From NCBI RefSeq assembly GCF_003581425.1, contig NZ_QXTG01000001.1, forward strand, positions 62,001-126,000: 64,000 bases of DNA, in the 5' to 3' direction. The first letter of the stretch is position 1. The number at the start of each line of letters is the position of its first letter. The notes under the pieces are model-generated. The model searched no databases. It had not been told where the DNA came from and saw only the letters and a program-made list of their open reading frames with translations. The DNA is from Amnibacterium setariae (GTDB lineage: Bacteria; Actinomycetota; Actinomycetes; Actinomycetales; Microbacteriaceae). The position numbers and the translations under genes were made by a program. This document shows, one piece after another, positions 49,796 through 60,551 of this stretch.

Positions 49796-50593
49796 TCAGG
49801 GGAGGGTGGCGAGGACGCGGGCGAGACCGTCGTCGCGGACCTCGCGGGTGCGCTCGTCGGCGGCGGCGACCACGTCGTCCGGCGCCTGCCCCATGGCGAC
49901 CCCGCGGGCCGCCCACTCGAGCATGTCGATGTCGTTGCGCCCGTCGCCGACCGCGAGCGTGCGCTCGTGGGGCACGCCGAGCTCGGACCGGACCCACTCC
50001 ATCGCCGTCGCCTTGTTCACGCCGTCCGGCGCGATGTCGAGCCAGGCCGTCCAGCCGATCGCGTAGCTGACGCGGGTCAGACCCATCCGGTCGACGACGG
50101 CGAGGAACTCCTCGAGCCCCTGGTTCGGCGAGATCACGACGACGCGCGTGGCGCGCACCTCGAGCAGCTCCTCGAACGGCACCTCGAGGCTGCCCGGGGA
50201 CACCGCGTTCTCCGGGAAGCTCGCGGTGTAGCGGAAGCGCCCCTCCGAGTCCTCCACCGCGTACCGGGCGTCGGACAGGGCGCCCGAGATCGTCGTGAGC
50301 ACCTCGGCGGGGTCGAAGGTCTCCACCCGCGCCCGCTCGTACTCCCCCGAGCCGGTGCGTTCGAGCGTGACCGCGCCGTTCGAGCACACGAGGAACCGCG
50401 GCGCGATGCCGAGCTGCTCGATCACGGGGACGGTCGCCGCGGGGGACCGCCCGGTCGCGAGCATCACCTCGTGCCCGCCGGCGTCCGCCCGCTGCACCGC
50501 GGCGCGCACGGCCTCGGAGAGGAAGCCGTCCTCGTGCACGATCGTGCCGTCGATGTCCAGGCCGACGAGCCAGCCCCCGGGTCCGAGGGTCAC
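49796..50593 (-). CDS. HAD-superfamily (Cof-type) hydrolase
   Basis: 265 residues. Motif [14 protein letters not shown] is at about 11-23, motif II region [13 protein letters not shown] near 46-58, and motif [18 protein letters not shown] near 215-230, the standard Cof/type IIB order. It dephosphorylates sugar phosphates or similar small molecules. The GTG at 50593 overlaps the serS stop by four bases, so it is the second gene of a serS operon. Confidence 0.92.
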   Translation of the reverse strand: MTLGPGGWLVGLDIDGTIVHEDGFLSEAVRAAVQRADAGGHEVMLATGRSPAATVPVIEQLGIAPRFLVCSNGAVTLERTGSGEYERARVETFDPAEVLTTISGALSDARYAVEDSEGRFRYTASFPENAVSPGSLEVPFEELLEVRATRVVVISPNQGLEEFLAVVDRMGLTRVSYAIGWTAWLDIAPDGVNKATAMEWVRSELGVPHERTLAVGDGRNDIDMLEWAARGVAMGQAPDDVVAAADERTREVRDDGLARVLATLP

Positions 50594-51858
50594 GCGACCG
50601 TCGGCTCGAGCACCTCGAGGCCGCCGATGAACGGCCGGAGCACCTCCGGCACCACGACCGACCCGTCGGCGCGCTGGTGCGTCTCGAGGATCGCCGCGAT
50701 CCACCGCGTCGTCGCGAGCGTGCCGTTCAGCGTCGCGACGGGCGCGGTCCGCCCGCTCTCCGTCCGGTGGCGGATCGCGAGGCGACGCGCCTGGTAGGTC
50801 GTGCAGTTCGAGGTGGAGGTGAGCTCGCGGTACCGGTTCTGCGTCGGGATCCACGCCTCCACGTCGTACTTGCGGGCGGCGGAGGAGCCGAGGTCGCCGG
50901 CCGCGGTGTCGATGACGCGGTAGGCGAGGCCGAGGTCGGTCATCATCCGCTCCTGCATCGCGAGGAGCCGCTCGTGCTCCTGCTCCGCGTCGGCCGGGTC
51001 GACGTACGAGAACATCTCGAGCTTGTCGAACTGGTGCGTGCGGATGATGCCGCGGGTGTCCTTGCCCGCGCTGCCGGCCTCGAGCCGGTAGCAGGTCGAC
51101 CAGCCGGCGTAGCGGAGGGGGCCGTCGGCGAGGTCGATGATCTCGTCCGAGTGGTACCCGGCGAGCGCGACCTCGCTCGTGCCCGTGAGGTAGAGGTCCT
51201 CCGACTCGACGCGGTAGACGGCGTCGGAGTGCGCGTCGAGGAACCCGGTGCCGCGCATGATCTCGGGCTTGACGAGCGTCGGGGTGATGAGCGGCACGAA
51301 CGCGGCCTCCAGCGCCCGGTCGAGCGCGAGGTTCATCAGCGCGAGCTCGAGCCGCGCGCCGACGCCGCGGAGGTAGGAGAACCGGGTGCCCGACACCTTC
51401 GCGCCGCGCACCATGTCGATCGCGCCGAGCAGCTCGCCGAGCTCGAGGTGGTCGCGCGGCGCGAAGTCGAACTCCGGCACCGTGCCGACCTCGCGGAGCA
51501 CGACGTAGTCGTCCTCGCCGCCCTCCGGCACCCCGGCCAGCACGACGTTGGGGATGGCGCCGACCGCCTCGTCGGCGGCGGCCTCCGCGGCGCTCGAGCG
51601 CTCGGCGGCGGCCTTCACGGCGGACGCGAGGTCCTTGACCTGCGCGAGGAGGGCCGGCTTCTCGTCCTTGGACGCGGCGGCCACCCGCTTGCCGAATGCG
51701 TTCTGCTCGGCCCGGAGTCGCTCGAACTCGGCGATCGCGTCCCGCCGAGCGGCGTCCGCCTCGGTCGCGCGCGCGACCAGGGCGACGTCCGCGCCGCGGG
51801 CGCGCTGCGACGCCTCGACGACCTCCGGAGCCGCTCGGAGCAGCTGCGGATCGATCAC
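50590..51858 (-). CDS. serS: Seryl-tRNA synthetase
   Basis: 422 residues, full length. The N-terminal coiled-coil arm that binds the long tRNA variable arm covers about 30-105. Class II motif 2 ([26 protein letters not shown]) and motif 3 ([18 protein letters not shown]) are intact, and [18 protein letters not shown] is the serine site. It charges tRNA-Ser, one of which is encoded at 47852-47936. The start is ATG/GTG 51858. Confidence 0.97.
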   Translation of the reverse strand: MIDPQLLRAAPEVVEASQRARGADVALVARATEADAARRDAIAEFERLRAEQNAFGKRVAAASKDEKPALLAQVKDLASAVKAAAERSSAAEAAADEAVGAIPNVVLAGVPEGGEDDYVVLREVGTVPEFDFAPRDHLELGELLGAIDMVRGAKVSGTRFSYLRGVGARLELALMNLALDRALEAAFVPLITPTLVKPEIMRGTGFLDAHSDAVYRVESEDLYLTGTSEVALAGYHSDEIIDLADGPLRYAGWSTCYRLEAGSAGKDTRGIIRTHQFDKLEMFSYVDPADAEQEHERLLAMQERMMTDLGLAYRVIDTAAGDLGSSAARKYDVEAWIPTQNRYRELTSTSNCTTYQARRLAIRHRTESGRTAPVATLNGTLATTRWIAAILETHQRADGSVVVPEVLRPFIGGLEVLEPTVA

Positions 51859-51945
51859 CGCGCCAGCCTATGCGGGCGCGCGCCTCCACAGGCTCTCATG
51901 CCGCTTCCAGGCGATGCTCGGCGAGCGCTCAGTACCCTGCGGAGC

Positions 51946-52980
51946 ATGGCTGCGTCCGACGACTCCTCCACGTCCTTCGCGGCGATCGTCTACAACCCGA
52001 TCAAGGTCGACGAGGAGCGCCTGCGCGCCGCCGTCGCGGCCTCCGAGCAGTCCGCGGGCTGGGGCGGGTCGCGGTGGTACGCGACCTCCGAGGAGGACCC
52101 GGGCGTCGGCCAGGCGAAGCAGGCCGTGCGCGACGGCGCTCGCGTCGTGATGGCCGCCGGCGGCGACGGCACGATCCGCGCGGTGTCCGAGGGGCTGCAG
52201 AGCAGCGACGTCCCGATCGCGTTGCTGCCCTCCGGCACGGGGAACCTGCTCGCGCGGAACCTGAAGCTCTCCCTCGACCGCCTCGAGGAGTCCGTCGAGA
52301 CCGCCTTCACCGGCGTCGACCGCGCCATCGACCTCGGCACGGTCGACCTCGAGCGCCCCGACGGCAGCCGCGACCAGCACGCCTTCGTCGTGATGGCGGG
52401 CCTCGGCATCGACGCCGCGATGATCGCCAACACGAGCCCCGCGCTGAAGAAGAAGGTCGGCTGGCTCGCGTACGTGCAGGGCATCGCCCGCGCGATGCGG
52501 GGGCCGAACACCGTTCGCCTGCGCTTCCGCCTCGACGGCGGCCAGCCGCGCTCCGTCCGCGTGAACTCGGTCCTCATCGGCAACTGCGGCCTGCTGACCG
52601 GCAACATCCTGCTGCTGCCCGAGGCCGTCGTCGACGACGGCGTCTTCGACATCGTGGCGCTGCGGCCGGAGGGGCTCTTCGGCTGGATCCAGATCGCGTG
52701 GAAGGTGCTCTGGGAGAACGGCGTCATGCGCCGCAGCGAGCTGGGCCGCAAGATCCTCAGCAACACCAAGGAGGTGCGCACGCTCCGCTACCTGAAGGGC
52801 AAGGAGATCGTGTTCCGCACCGAGGACCCGCAGGAGTTCCAGCTCGACGGCGACACCATGGGCGAGGTCGTCGCGGTGCGGGCCCGGGTGCGGCCGGGCG
52901 GCCTCGCCGTGCGCATCCCGGCGACGGAGCAGGACCGGCTCCCCCACGACGAGGAGCAGCGCGAGGCGGCCGCCGCCTGA
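51946..52980 (+). CDS. Diacylglycerol kinase family lipid kinase
   Basis: 344 residues. The catalytic domain shows VYNPIKVDEERL near the start, the ATP-binding AAGGDGTIRAVSEGLQ at about 68-83, and LLPSGTGNLLARNLKL at about 93-108. The C-terminal beta domain holds VLIGNCGLLTGNILLLPEAVVDDG and FQLDGD. It phosphorylates diacylglycerol or a related lipid, possibly for lipid recycling or glycolipid making. The ATG at 51946 has TACCCT seven bases upstream, so it is probably leaderless. Confidence 0.9.
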   Translation: MAASDDSSTSFAAIVYNPIKVDEERLRAAVAASEQSAGWGGSRWYATSEEDPGVGQAKQAVRDGARVVMAAGGDGTIRAVSEGLQSSDVPIALLPSGTGNLLARNLKLSLDRLEESVETAFTGVDRAIDLGTVDLERPDGSRDQHAFVVMAGLGIDAAMIANTSPALKKKVGWLAYVQGIARAMRGPNTVRLRFRLDGGQPRSVRVNSVLIGNCGLLTGNILLLPEAVVDDGVFDIVALRPEGLFGWIQIAWKVLWENGVMRRSELGRKILSNTKEVRTLRYLKGKEIVFRTEDPQEFQLDGDTMGEVVAVRARVRPGGLAVRIPATEQDRLPHDEEQREAAAA

Positions 52981-53073
52981 GCATCGGGTGCGGGTCCCGA
53001 CGACGCATCGGGACGTGCCCCTCGTCGCCGACCTGATCCGCGGCACGGTCGCGCGCCCTGGCATCCTTGCCTC

Positions 53074-55335
53074 GTGGCGGACGGACCTGCGGAGGCGGCG
53101 CGGCCGCTCGTCGTCGTCGGCGCCGCCCTCGGGCCCGGCCGCTGGTTCGCGGACCGCCTGACCGACGGTGCCCGGCCGACCGTCCTCGTCGACACCCCGG
53201 CCGCGGCAGGCGCGCTGCGCGACCGCGACGACGGCACGACCCTCGTCGCCGTGCTCGAGGAGGACGGCGGCTTCACCCGGTTCGGGGACGGCTCGCGGAT
53301 CGCGCCGGGCCCTGCGCGGACGGTGATCGTGGCGGTGCCCGTCGCGGCCATGCCCGACGTGCTCCGCCGGCTCGCGCCCGTCGCCGGCCCGGCGACGGAG
53401 GTCGTGCTCGTGACGAGCACCATGACGGCGACGCTCGACGCCGCCCGCCCCCTCCTGCCCGGCCGGCCGCTCTGGGGCGTGCACCTCCTGTTCGACCCGA
53501 ACCTCACCGCGGTCGACGGCCAGAGCGTCTACGTCGCGGGGGACCGGGAGGCGCCCGCCTGGCTCGACGCGGTCGTGACGGGCAGCGGCGCCGTGCTCCG
53601 CACCGGCACGGCCGAGGAGCACGACGCCGCGATGGCGAGCGTGCAGGCGACCACGCACCGCGCGCTCGTCGCCTTCGCCGACGCGGTGACGCGCAGCGAG
53701 GTCGACCTCCAGGCGCTCTGGACGCTGCGCACCCCGCTGTTCGACAGCCTCTTCGGCCTCACCGCGCGGGCCCTCGACCCGCGGCAGCAGGCGCAGGTCG
53801 TCGCCGCGCAGACGGCCGCGGGCCGCGTCGCCGGCGAGCGGCTCGCCGACGCGCTGCACGACCTCGACGGCGACGACTTCGAGCGCTCCCTGACCCGCGT
53901 GCGCGATCGGATCAGCGGCGCGATGTTCGAGGAGCTGCAGGCCTCCGCCGCCGCCGGGATCCAGGCGGCGCAGGCGCGGCGGCGCGACATCTCGCGGCGC
54001 CGGCGGGACGGCCGCCTCGTCGGGCTGCGCCGGGTGGGCGCCGGGGGACCCGTCCGGGTCGGCCGCATCGTCGACGTGACCCCGACCCGCGTCGAGCTCG
54101 CCGAGCTGCTCGTCGGGCCGCCCGGCCGCGCCGCGCTGCTCGACGGACCCGGCCTCGAGAACGCGCAGCGGCTCGGCGTCGGCGTCACGGTCCGCACCCG
54201 CTCCTTCGGGCTCGGCCACATCGAGCTGCTGCCGGAGGCGGAGCTCGCCGCGGTGCTCGACGAGCAGCTCGCCTTCCTCGGCCGCGACGTGCGCTTCCTG
54301 GTGCCGGAGTCGGTCGCCGGCTCCGGCGTCGCCCGGGTCGTCGCGCAGTTCGCCGGCCTCCGCGACGTCCGCCTCGTCGACGAGGTCGTCCGCACCGGGC
54401 AGCGCTCGGTCGTGGTGCACGTCGGCATCCGCGCCGACCGGGACGTCGAGGCGACGATCGAGGCCGTGCGGCAGGAGGTCGCGGCCGCCTACCGGTGGCC
54501 GGTCGGCGTCGCCCGCACGGTCGCGAACGACGTGTTCGACGTCGCGTACCTCGGCCCGGCCGGCACGTTCTCGGAGGCCGCCGCGCTGCAGTGCGCGACG
54601 AGCATCGGCCTGCAGGCGGGGAACCTGCTCGCCCGGTCCGCGTTCCCGGAGGTGCTCGCCTCCCTCCGCCCCGGCACGATCGCGGTGCTGCCGATCTCGA
54701 GCTCCGCCTCCGGGCTCGTGCGGCGGGCGGTCGACGCGCTGCTCGCGCATCCCGGCCCGGTCGTCGCCTCCGGCGTCGTCGACGTCGCCGTGCGGTTCGA
54801 CGCCTACGCGGCCGCGCCCGGGTCGCTCGAGTCGTTCCGCGGCGCCCCGGTCTACAGCCACCCGCAGGGGCTCGCGCAGTGCACGCGGTTCATCGCGCGG
54901 TGGGGCCTGCAGCCGGTGGAGACCGACTCGACCGCCGGGGCGCTCGAGCGGGCGCTCGGATCCGACGTGCCGGCGCTCGCCCTCGGCGGGGCGGACCTCG
55001 CGACGGGCGACCTCCGCGTGCTCGAGCGGGAGGTCGACGACCTGTCGGGCTCCATCACCCGGTTCCTCGTGCTCGGGGTGCCGGGGGAGTTCGCGCCGCA
55101 GCGCGACGGCTCCGACCCGACGCTGCGGTCGGTGCGGGTCGGCGCGCGTGCCGAGGACGTGCTGCCGCTGCTCGCGACGGGAGGGGCCGCGTTCGCGGAG
55201 CTGCTCACCGACGCGGCGGGGCGCTTCCTGCTCATCTCGAGCGCGAGCGGGGCGGAGGAGCCGCCGGGCACCCGCCTGCTCGGCACGCTCCCCTGGTCGC
55301 CGCGCACCCCGGTCGTCCGAGTCACCCCCTCCTGA
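53074..55335 (+). CDS. Fused prephenate dehydrogenase-like / prephenate dehydratase protein
   Basis: 753 residues. Residues about 10-300 resemble the TyrA domain of enterobacterial T-protein: LWGVHLLFDPNL with the conserved His, then EEHDAAMASVQATTHRALV and LWTLRTPLFDSLFGL. Residues about 490-670 are a prephenate dehydratase: VAYLGPAGTFSEAAALQ at the start and the catalytic TRF in DLSGSITRFLVLG. A 180-residue middle part is unassigned. It would feed both tyrosine and phenylalanine synthesis. The NAD-binding loop is degenerate (VVGAALGPGRWF for GxGxxG), so dehydrogenase activity is doubtful. No chorismate mutase domain is seen. GTG 53074 looks leaderless. Confidence 0.8.
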   Translation: MADGPAEAARPLVVVGAALGPGRWFADRLTDGARPTVLVDTPAAAGALRDRDDGTTLVAVLEEDGGFTRFGDGSRIAPGPARTVIVAVPVAAMPDVLRRLAPVAGPATEVVLVTSTMTATLDAARPLLPGRPLWGVHLLFDPNLTAVDGQSVYVAGDREAPAWLDAVVTGSGAVLRTGTAEEHDAAMASVQATTHRALVAFADAVTRSEVDLQALWTLRTPLFDSLFGLTARALDPRQQAQVVAAQTAAGRVAGERLADALHDLDGDDFERSLTRVRDRISGAMFEELQASAAAGIQAAQARRRDISRRRRDGRLVGLRRVGAGGPVRVGRIVDVTPTRVELAELLVGPPGRAALLDGPGLENAQRLGVGVTVRTRSFGLGHIELLPEAELAAVLDEQLAFLGRDVRFLVPESVAGSGVARVVAQFAGLRDVRLVDEVVRTGQRSVVVHVGIRADRDVEATIEAVRQEVAAAYRWPVGVARTVANDVFDVAYLGPAGTFSEAAALQCATSIGLQAGNLLARSAFPEVLASLRPGTIAVLPISSSASGLVRRAVDALLAHPGPVVASGVVDVAVRFDAYAAAPGSLESFRGAPVYSHPQGLAQCTRFIARWGLQPVETDSTAGALERALGSDVPALALGGADLATGDLRVLEREVDDLSGSITRFLVLGVPGEFAPQRDGSDPTLRSVRVGARAEDVLPLLATGGAAFAELLTDAAGRFLLISSASGAEEPPGTRLLGTLPWSPRTPVVRVTPS

Positions 55336-55336
55336 C

Positions 55337-55389
55337 TCCGTTTTGAAGGAGTTCTCGGGCGATGCGGCCGAGAACTCCTTCAAAACGGA
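55337..55389. terminator. Perfect 22-base-pair palindrome after the TyrA-PheA gene
   Basis: Arms 55337-55358 and 55368-55389 pair perfectly over 22 bases (TCCGTTTTGAAGGAGTTCTC at the left) around a nine-base loop. It begins one base after the stop codon and ends 28 bases before the pgm start. It is much richer in A/T than its surroundings. Confidence 0.7.
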
Positions 55390-55416
55390 ATCAGCGGGGT
55401 GGGCCAGGATGGGCGC

Positions 55417-57038
<1,622 letters not shown>

Positions 57039-57039
<1 letters not shown>

Positions 57040-57100
57040 TGCGGCGGTTCCCGACTGGTGCGGCTGCGATCGCAGCCGCACCAGTCGGGGATCACCGCAC
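57039..57100. repeat. Long palindromic repeat, copy 1
   Basis: Two 31-base arms (57039-57069 and 57070-57100) pair with three mismatches and no loop. The core CCGACTGGTGCGGCTGCGA is the same as in copy 2 at 58076-58137. The pgm stop codon abuts its left end. The stop codon of the AbiEi-like gene (57092-57094) lies in its right arm. Confidence 0.9.
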
Positions 57101-58015
57101 GAGGCGCGGCACCCTGACGCCTGCCCGATGCAGGACCGCGCCGAGGAGGCGACGGCTCCTCGCCTCGACCCAGCCCCAGCGGGCCCACCCCTTCGTCACC
57201 GCCCGGCCGCGGTCCTCCCGGATCTTCTCGTCGTAGACCTTCCGGCCTGCGCCGGCCGGGGCGTACCGGGGGTCGAGGAACTTGACGAACCCGTCGAACT
57301 CGCCTGCCACCTCCTCCTCCGGGAACCAGAAGTCGGCGTCGCCGATCACGCCGCGACGGTCGGACATCCGATGCTGCAGGACCGGACGCAGCCCGAGCTC
57401 CCGCATCGTGACCCGGCTGACGGACTCCCCCGGCGACTGCGCGGCGCCGTCCGCGAACGCGACGACGTCCTGGATGCGGCGCCAGGCGCGGCGCGGTCCC
57501 GCCAGGTCGACCGCCTGCTCGAGCAGCTCCCTCGACAGCCCCGCAGCGAGCGCGGCGTCCGCGGTGACCACGCCCTCCTCGAAGGTGCCGCTGCCCGCGA
57601 CGTCGACGACCGTCCTGCCGATCGCGGTGAGCAGCAGCCCGCCCACCTCGACGACCTCCTCGTCCCGGACGGCGAAGACATGGCCGGCCGCCCGCTCGAA
57701 GTAGCGGTCGCCCGCGCGCTCCACCGTCACGTGCACCCGGGCGAGATGCGGACCGAGGACGGGAAGACCGTGCGCGACGGCAGCGGACTGGTGCGAGAAG
57801 AGGAGGGGCCGCTCGGTCGCCGAGGCGAGCGCCCGCATCGCGACGAGGTGCAGCTCCTCGATGCGCAGCCCGGCGACGTCCCCCGCGAGCACGTACACAC
57901 CGCCCCGCACGCGCCGGAGCAGACCGCGGTCGGTGTCCCGGGCCGCCGCGCGCTGCTCCCGGTCGCCTCGCGCGACGATCAGCTCCACTTCCCAGCCCTT
58001 CACGGGCGGCAGCAT
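57092..58015 (-). CDS. AbiEi-like protein with a possible PD-(D/E)XK nuclease-like C-terminus
   Basis: 307 residues from ATG 58015. The N-terminal half (LRRVRGGVYVLAGDVAGLRIEE, then RPLLFSHQSAAVAHGLPVLG) resembles AbiEi-type antitoxin/transcription factors. The C-terminal part has VIGDADFWFPEEEVAGEFDG near residues 221-240 followed by EKIREDRGRAVTKGWARWGW, an Asp...ExD...K/R pattern like DUF559/Vsr-type nuclease folds. No AbiEii toxin gene is adjacent, so it is alone. Two copies of one palindrome bracket it, and its stop codon lies in one. Start choice is uncertain: GGGAGGG is rather far upstream. Confidence 0.6.
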   Translation of the reverse strand: MLPPVKGWEVELIVARGDREQRAAARDTDRGLLRRVRGGVYVLAGDVAGLRIEELHLVAMRALASATERPLLFSHQSAAVAHGLPVLGPHLARVHVTVERAGDRYFERAAGHVFAVRDEEVVEVGGLLLTAIGRTVVDVAGSGTFEEGVVTADAALAAGLSRELLEQAVDLAGPRRAWRRIQDVVAFADGAAQSPGESVSRVTMRELGLRPVLQHRMSDRRGVIGDADFWFPEEEVAGEFDGFVKFLDPRYAPAGAGRKVYDEKIREDRGRAVTKGWARWGWVEARSRRLLGAVLHRAGVRVPRLVR

Positions 58016-58075
58016 GCCCCCGCGCGCATCCCTCCCTCGAGACGAGGTGCTGGGGAGGAGCGGATCCGCTGCCTT

Positions 58076-58137
58076 CTGCGGTGATCTCCGACTGGTGCGG
58101 CTGCGATCGCAGCCGCACCAGTCGGGAATCACCGCAC
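58076..58137. repeat. Long palindromic repeat, copy 2
   Basis: Arms 58076-58106 and 58107-58137 pair with three mismatches and no loop. The central 38-39 bases are identical to copy 1 at 57039-57100. Its right end touches the stop codon of the DUF202 gene (58137-58139), just as copy 1 touches that of pgm. Confidence 0.9.
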
Positions 58138-58466
58138 TAGCGGAGGGGGAGCAGGAGGAGGGCCAGGGCCGCGGCCGCCGTCGCGAGGAGGGCGAGGGCC
58201 AGGAGGAGGGCGCCGCCGGGCATCGCCGAGCGCGGGGCCTCCTCGCGGAACACCGCGTCCACGGCGCGGTGGCGGCGGGCGGCGAGGGCCCACAGCACGA
58301 CCGCCGCGACCAGCCCTGCGGCGCCCGCGACGAGCGCGCCGACGCCGAGCAGCGGCTCCAGCACCCGGAGGGAGAGCAGCGCGCCCACCGCCACCGCGAG
58401 GAGGGTGCGCCGCCAGGAGAGCAGCGTCCGCTCGGGCTGCAGGCCCGGGTCGCGCGGCGCGGTCAC
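58137..58466 (-). CDS. DUF202-family membrane protein
   Basis: 109 residues. The family signature LQPERTLLSWRRTLLAVAVGALL is at the N-terminus, followed by three hydrophobic helices. Function unknown. The GTG at 58466 overlaps the upstream DUF202/YidH gene by four bases; paired DUF202 genes are common in actinobacteria. Confidence 0.85.
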   Translation of the reverse strand: MTAPRDPGLQPERTLLSWRRTLLAVAVGALLSLRVLEPLLGVGALVAGAAGLVAAVVLWALAARRHRAVDAVFREEAPRSAMPGGALLLALALLATAAAALALLLLPLR

Positions 58467-58828
58467 CGGATCAGCACGCCCACGACCACGAGGACGCCGA
58501 CGACGAGCACCCCGACGGCGAGCGGCAGGGTCACGAGCGAGCCCGGCAGCGGGCGGCCGAGGCGCAGCGCCCGCTCGGTCGCGGCCCAGCCGAACCAGGC
58601 CAGCGGCGGCACCGCCAGGCCGAGCACCAGCAGCACCACCGCGGTCGCGACGCGCACCCAGCCGGGCAGCGGCAGCGCGACCGCGTCGATGGCGACCCCG
58701 CCCGCGATCAGGGCGAGGCCGGTGCGGATCCAGGCGAGGAACGTGCGCTCGTTCGCCAGGCTGAACCGCGGGTCGGGCTCCGACCCGACCCCGTAGACCG
58801 CTCGCGGGAACCGGGACGCCACGGTCAC
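58463..58828 (-). CDS. YidH/DUF202-family membrane protein
   Basis: 121 residues with the signature FSLANERTFLAWIRTGLALIAGGVAID (about 22-48) and three helices. E. coli YidH/YidG are homologous paired proteins of unknown role. It is followed with a four-base overlap by a second DUF202 gene, and lies 16 bases after the VanY-type peptidase gene, so the three may be co-transcribed. Confidence 0.88.
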   Translation of the reverse strand: MTVASRFPRAVYGVGSEPDPRFSLANERTFLAWIRTGLALIAGGVAIDAVALPLPGWVRVATAVVLLVLGLAVPPLAWFGWAATERALRLGRPLPGSLVTLPLAVGVLVVGVLVVVGVLIR

Positions 58829-58844
58829 GAGCGTGCCACGGCGA

Positions 58845-59642
58845 TCAGTAGTCGGGCGACGGCGGCAGCGAGAAGAACTCCTCGAGCGTCTTCGCGCCGG
58901 TGCGGTGCATCTCCGCGGCGGCGGCCTCCCCCACGTACCGGAAGTGCCACGGCTCGGTCTGGATCCCCGTGATGCGGGTGTAGCCGAGCGGGTAGCGCAG
59001 CACCCAGCCGTACCGCCACGAGTTCGCGGCCAGCCACTTCGCCGCGGGGTGCGACTCGAAGCACACCTGCAGGTCGCAGGAGGAGCCGTCGCCCAGGTCG
59101 TCGGCCAGACCGGTCTGGTGCTCGCTGTACCCCGGCTTCGCCGTCAGGTTCAGCGTCGTCGCCCGGCCGAGGGAGGCGAGGTTCCGCTCGAAGATCGACT
59201 TCTGCGTCGTGTACGACCGGTAGGCGGAGAGGGACACGAGCGTGATCCCGTCCTGCTTCGCGCCGGCGAACATCGTCTCGAGCGCGGTCGCGGCGACGCG
59301 GCGCAGCTGCGGGACGTTCGTGTGGGGCACGTCCGGGGTCACGAGGTCGGCCGGCACGTAGGTCTTCGGCTGCAGCGGCCGCTTCTTGTCGACGACGACC
59401 CAGATGCTGGCGGGGTCGTCGAGCGAGTGCGCCGAGAAGTCGAAGCCGGCGTCCCGGCTCGGCGACGGGGTCGCGCTCGGCGTCCGGCTCGGTTGCGGCG
59501 TGCGCACCGCCTGCGCCGTCGACGCGGTGCCGGAGGAGGGCGCCGTCGGAGCGGCCTGCTGCGTGGTGCAGCCGGCGAGCGCGAGGGTCGCGAGCACCGC
59601 CGCCGCGGCCCGGGTCGGACGGAGGGAGGACGCACCGGGCAC
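58845..59642 (-). CDS. D-alanyl-D-alanine carboxypeptidase, M15B (VanY-like) lipoprotein
   Basis: 265 residues. The lipobox LALAGC is at about residues 20-25, so it is a membrane-anchored lipoprotein, followed by a Ser/Thr/Pro linker. The M15 catalytic motifs are SAYRSYTTQKSIF, GYSEHQTGLADDLGD (zinc His and Asp near 171-185) and EPWHFRYVG (catalytic Glu and zinc His). It trims the terminal D-Ala of wall peptides. The GTG at 59642 has TAGGCT seven bases upstream and appears leaderless. Confidence 0.92.
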   Translation of the reverse strand: MPGASSLRPTRAAAAVLATLALAGCTTQQAAPTAPSSGTASTAQAVRTPQPSRTPSATPSPSRDAGFDFSAHSLDDPASIWVVVDKKRPLQPKTYVPADLVTPDVPHTNVPQLRRVAATALETMFAGAKQDGITLVSLSAYRSYTTQKSIFERNLASLGRATTLNLTAKPGYSEHQTGLADDLGDGSSCDLQVCFESHPAAKWLAANSWRYGWVLRYPLGYTRITGIQTEPWHFRYVGEAAAAEMHRTGAKTLEEFFSLPPSPDY

Positions 59643-59696
59643 GGCCGGGAGCCTACTGACGGCCGCGTGCTCCGCACGTGGCGACGCGGGCGGGAG

Positions 59697-60551
59697 TCAG
59701 GGTCGGGGCACGACCATCACGGGTACCCGCGCCGAGCGCAGCAGCCGGGCGGAGACGCCGCCGAGCAGGACCCGCCGCGCCGGCCCGTAGCCGCGGGACC
59801 CGCACACGAGCAGGTCGGCATCGGCGGGCCGCAGGTCCGCGAGCGCGTCCACGACGGGCCCCTCGAGCAGGCGGACCCGCTCGTCGGGGCGCGCGGCCGC
59901 CTGCAACGACGCCTCGTAGTCGCGCCGCTGCTCCTCCGCGAACCGGCGCGGCTCGCCGAGGCTCGGCCGCACGAGGGTGTCGGGCAGCACGGACACGAGG
60001 TCGACGGAGGCGGCGACCTCCTTCGCGAGCCGGCGCGCGGCCTCGAGCGCCGCGCGCCCGTCCGGGGTGTCGATGAAGGCGACCGCGATGCGGCGGACCG
60101 GCGGCTGCGGGTCCTCCTCGTGGTCCCACGGCACGAGCACGACCGGGCCGGGGGCGCCGGTCAGCAGGCGCTCCGCGGTGCTGCCGGGCGCCGTGCGGCG
60201 CACGCCCTTCGCGTCGCGCGACCCGAGCACCGCGATCGCGCCCGGTCCCGCGGCCTCCAGCACCTCGTGCAGGCCTCGCGGCGCCGAGGCGGCGGGCACG
60301 GCGCGGAACGTCGCGTCCGTGCCGGCGAGCGCGGCGCGGGCCGAGTCGAGGGTCCGCTCGGCCTCCTCCCGCCCCGCAGCGACCCACTCCGCGTCGACCC
60401 GCCCCGCGCCGAGCGGCGCGGGCGCCGGGTAGACGGTGACGACGACCAGCGGCCGGCCGGAGGCGCCGCGCCACCGCGCCGCGAAGGTGAGCACGTCCGG
60501 CCCTGCCGGCCCCTTGACCGCCGCGACGAGCGGCGACGGCGCGGTGCTCAT
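59697..60551 (-). CDS. Tandem-domain universal stress protein (UspA family)
   Basis: 284 residues with two Usp domains. Each ends in the expected pattern: GSRDAKGVRRTAPGSTAERLLTGAPGPVVLVP near 110-141 and GSRGYGPARRVLLGGVSARLLRSARVPVMVVP near 250-282. The G-2x-G-9x-G(S/T) ATP-binding pattern is recognisable in the second. It probably responds to stress or energy state. The ATG at 60551 overlaps the stop of the permease gene, so the two are co-translated. Confidence 0.9.
   Translation of the reverse strand: MSTAPSPLVAAVKGPAGPDVLTFAARWRGASGRPLVVVTVYPAPAPLGAGRVDAEWVAAGREEAERTLDSARAALAGTDATFRAVPAASAPRGLHEVLEAAGPGAIAVLGSRDAKGVRRTAPGSTAERLLTGAPGPVVLVPWDHEEDPQPPVRRIAVAFIDTPDGRAALEAARRLAKEVAASVDLVSVLPDTLVRPSLGEPRRFAEEQRRDYEASLQAAARPDERVRLLEGPVVDALADLRPADADLLVCGSRGYGPARRVLLGGVSARLLRSARVPVMVVPRP

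Noticed and set aside
51868-55383. A minus-strand open frame of about 1170 codons opposite the lipid kinase and TyrA-PheA genes
   Set aside because: Charged low-complexity sequence; the plus strand carries clear conserved motifs.
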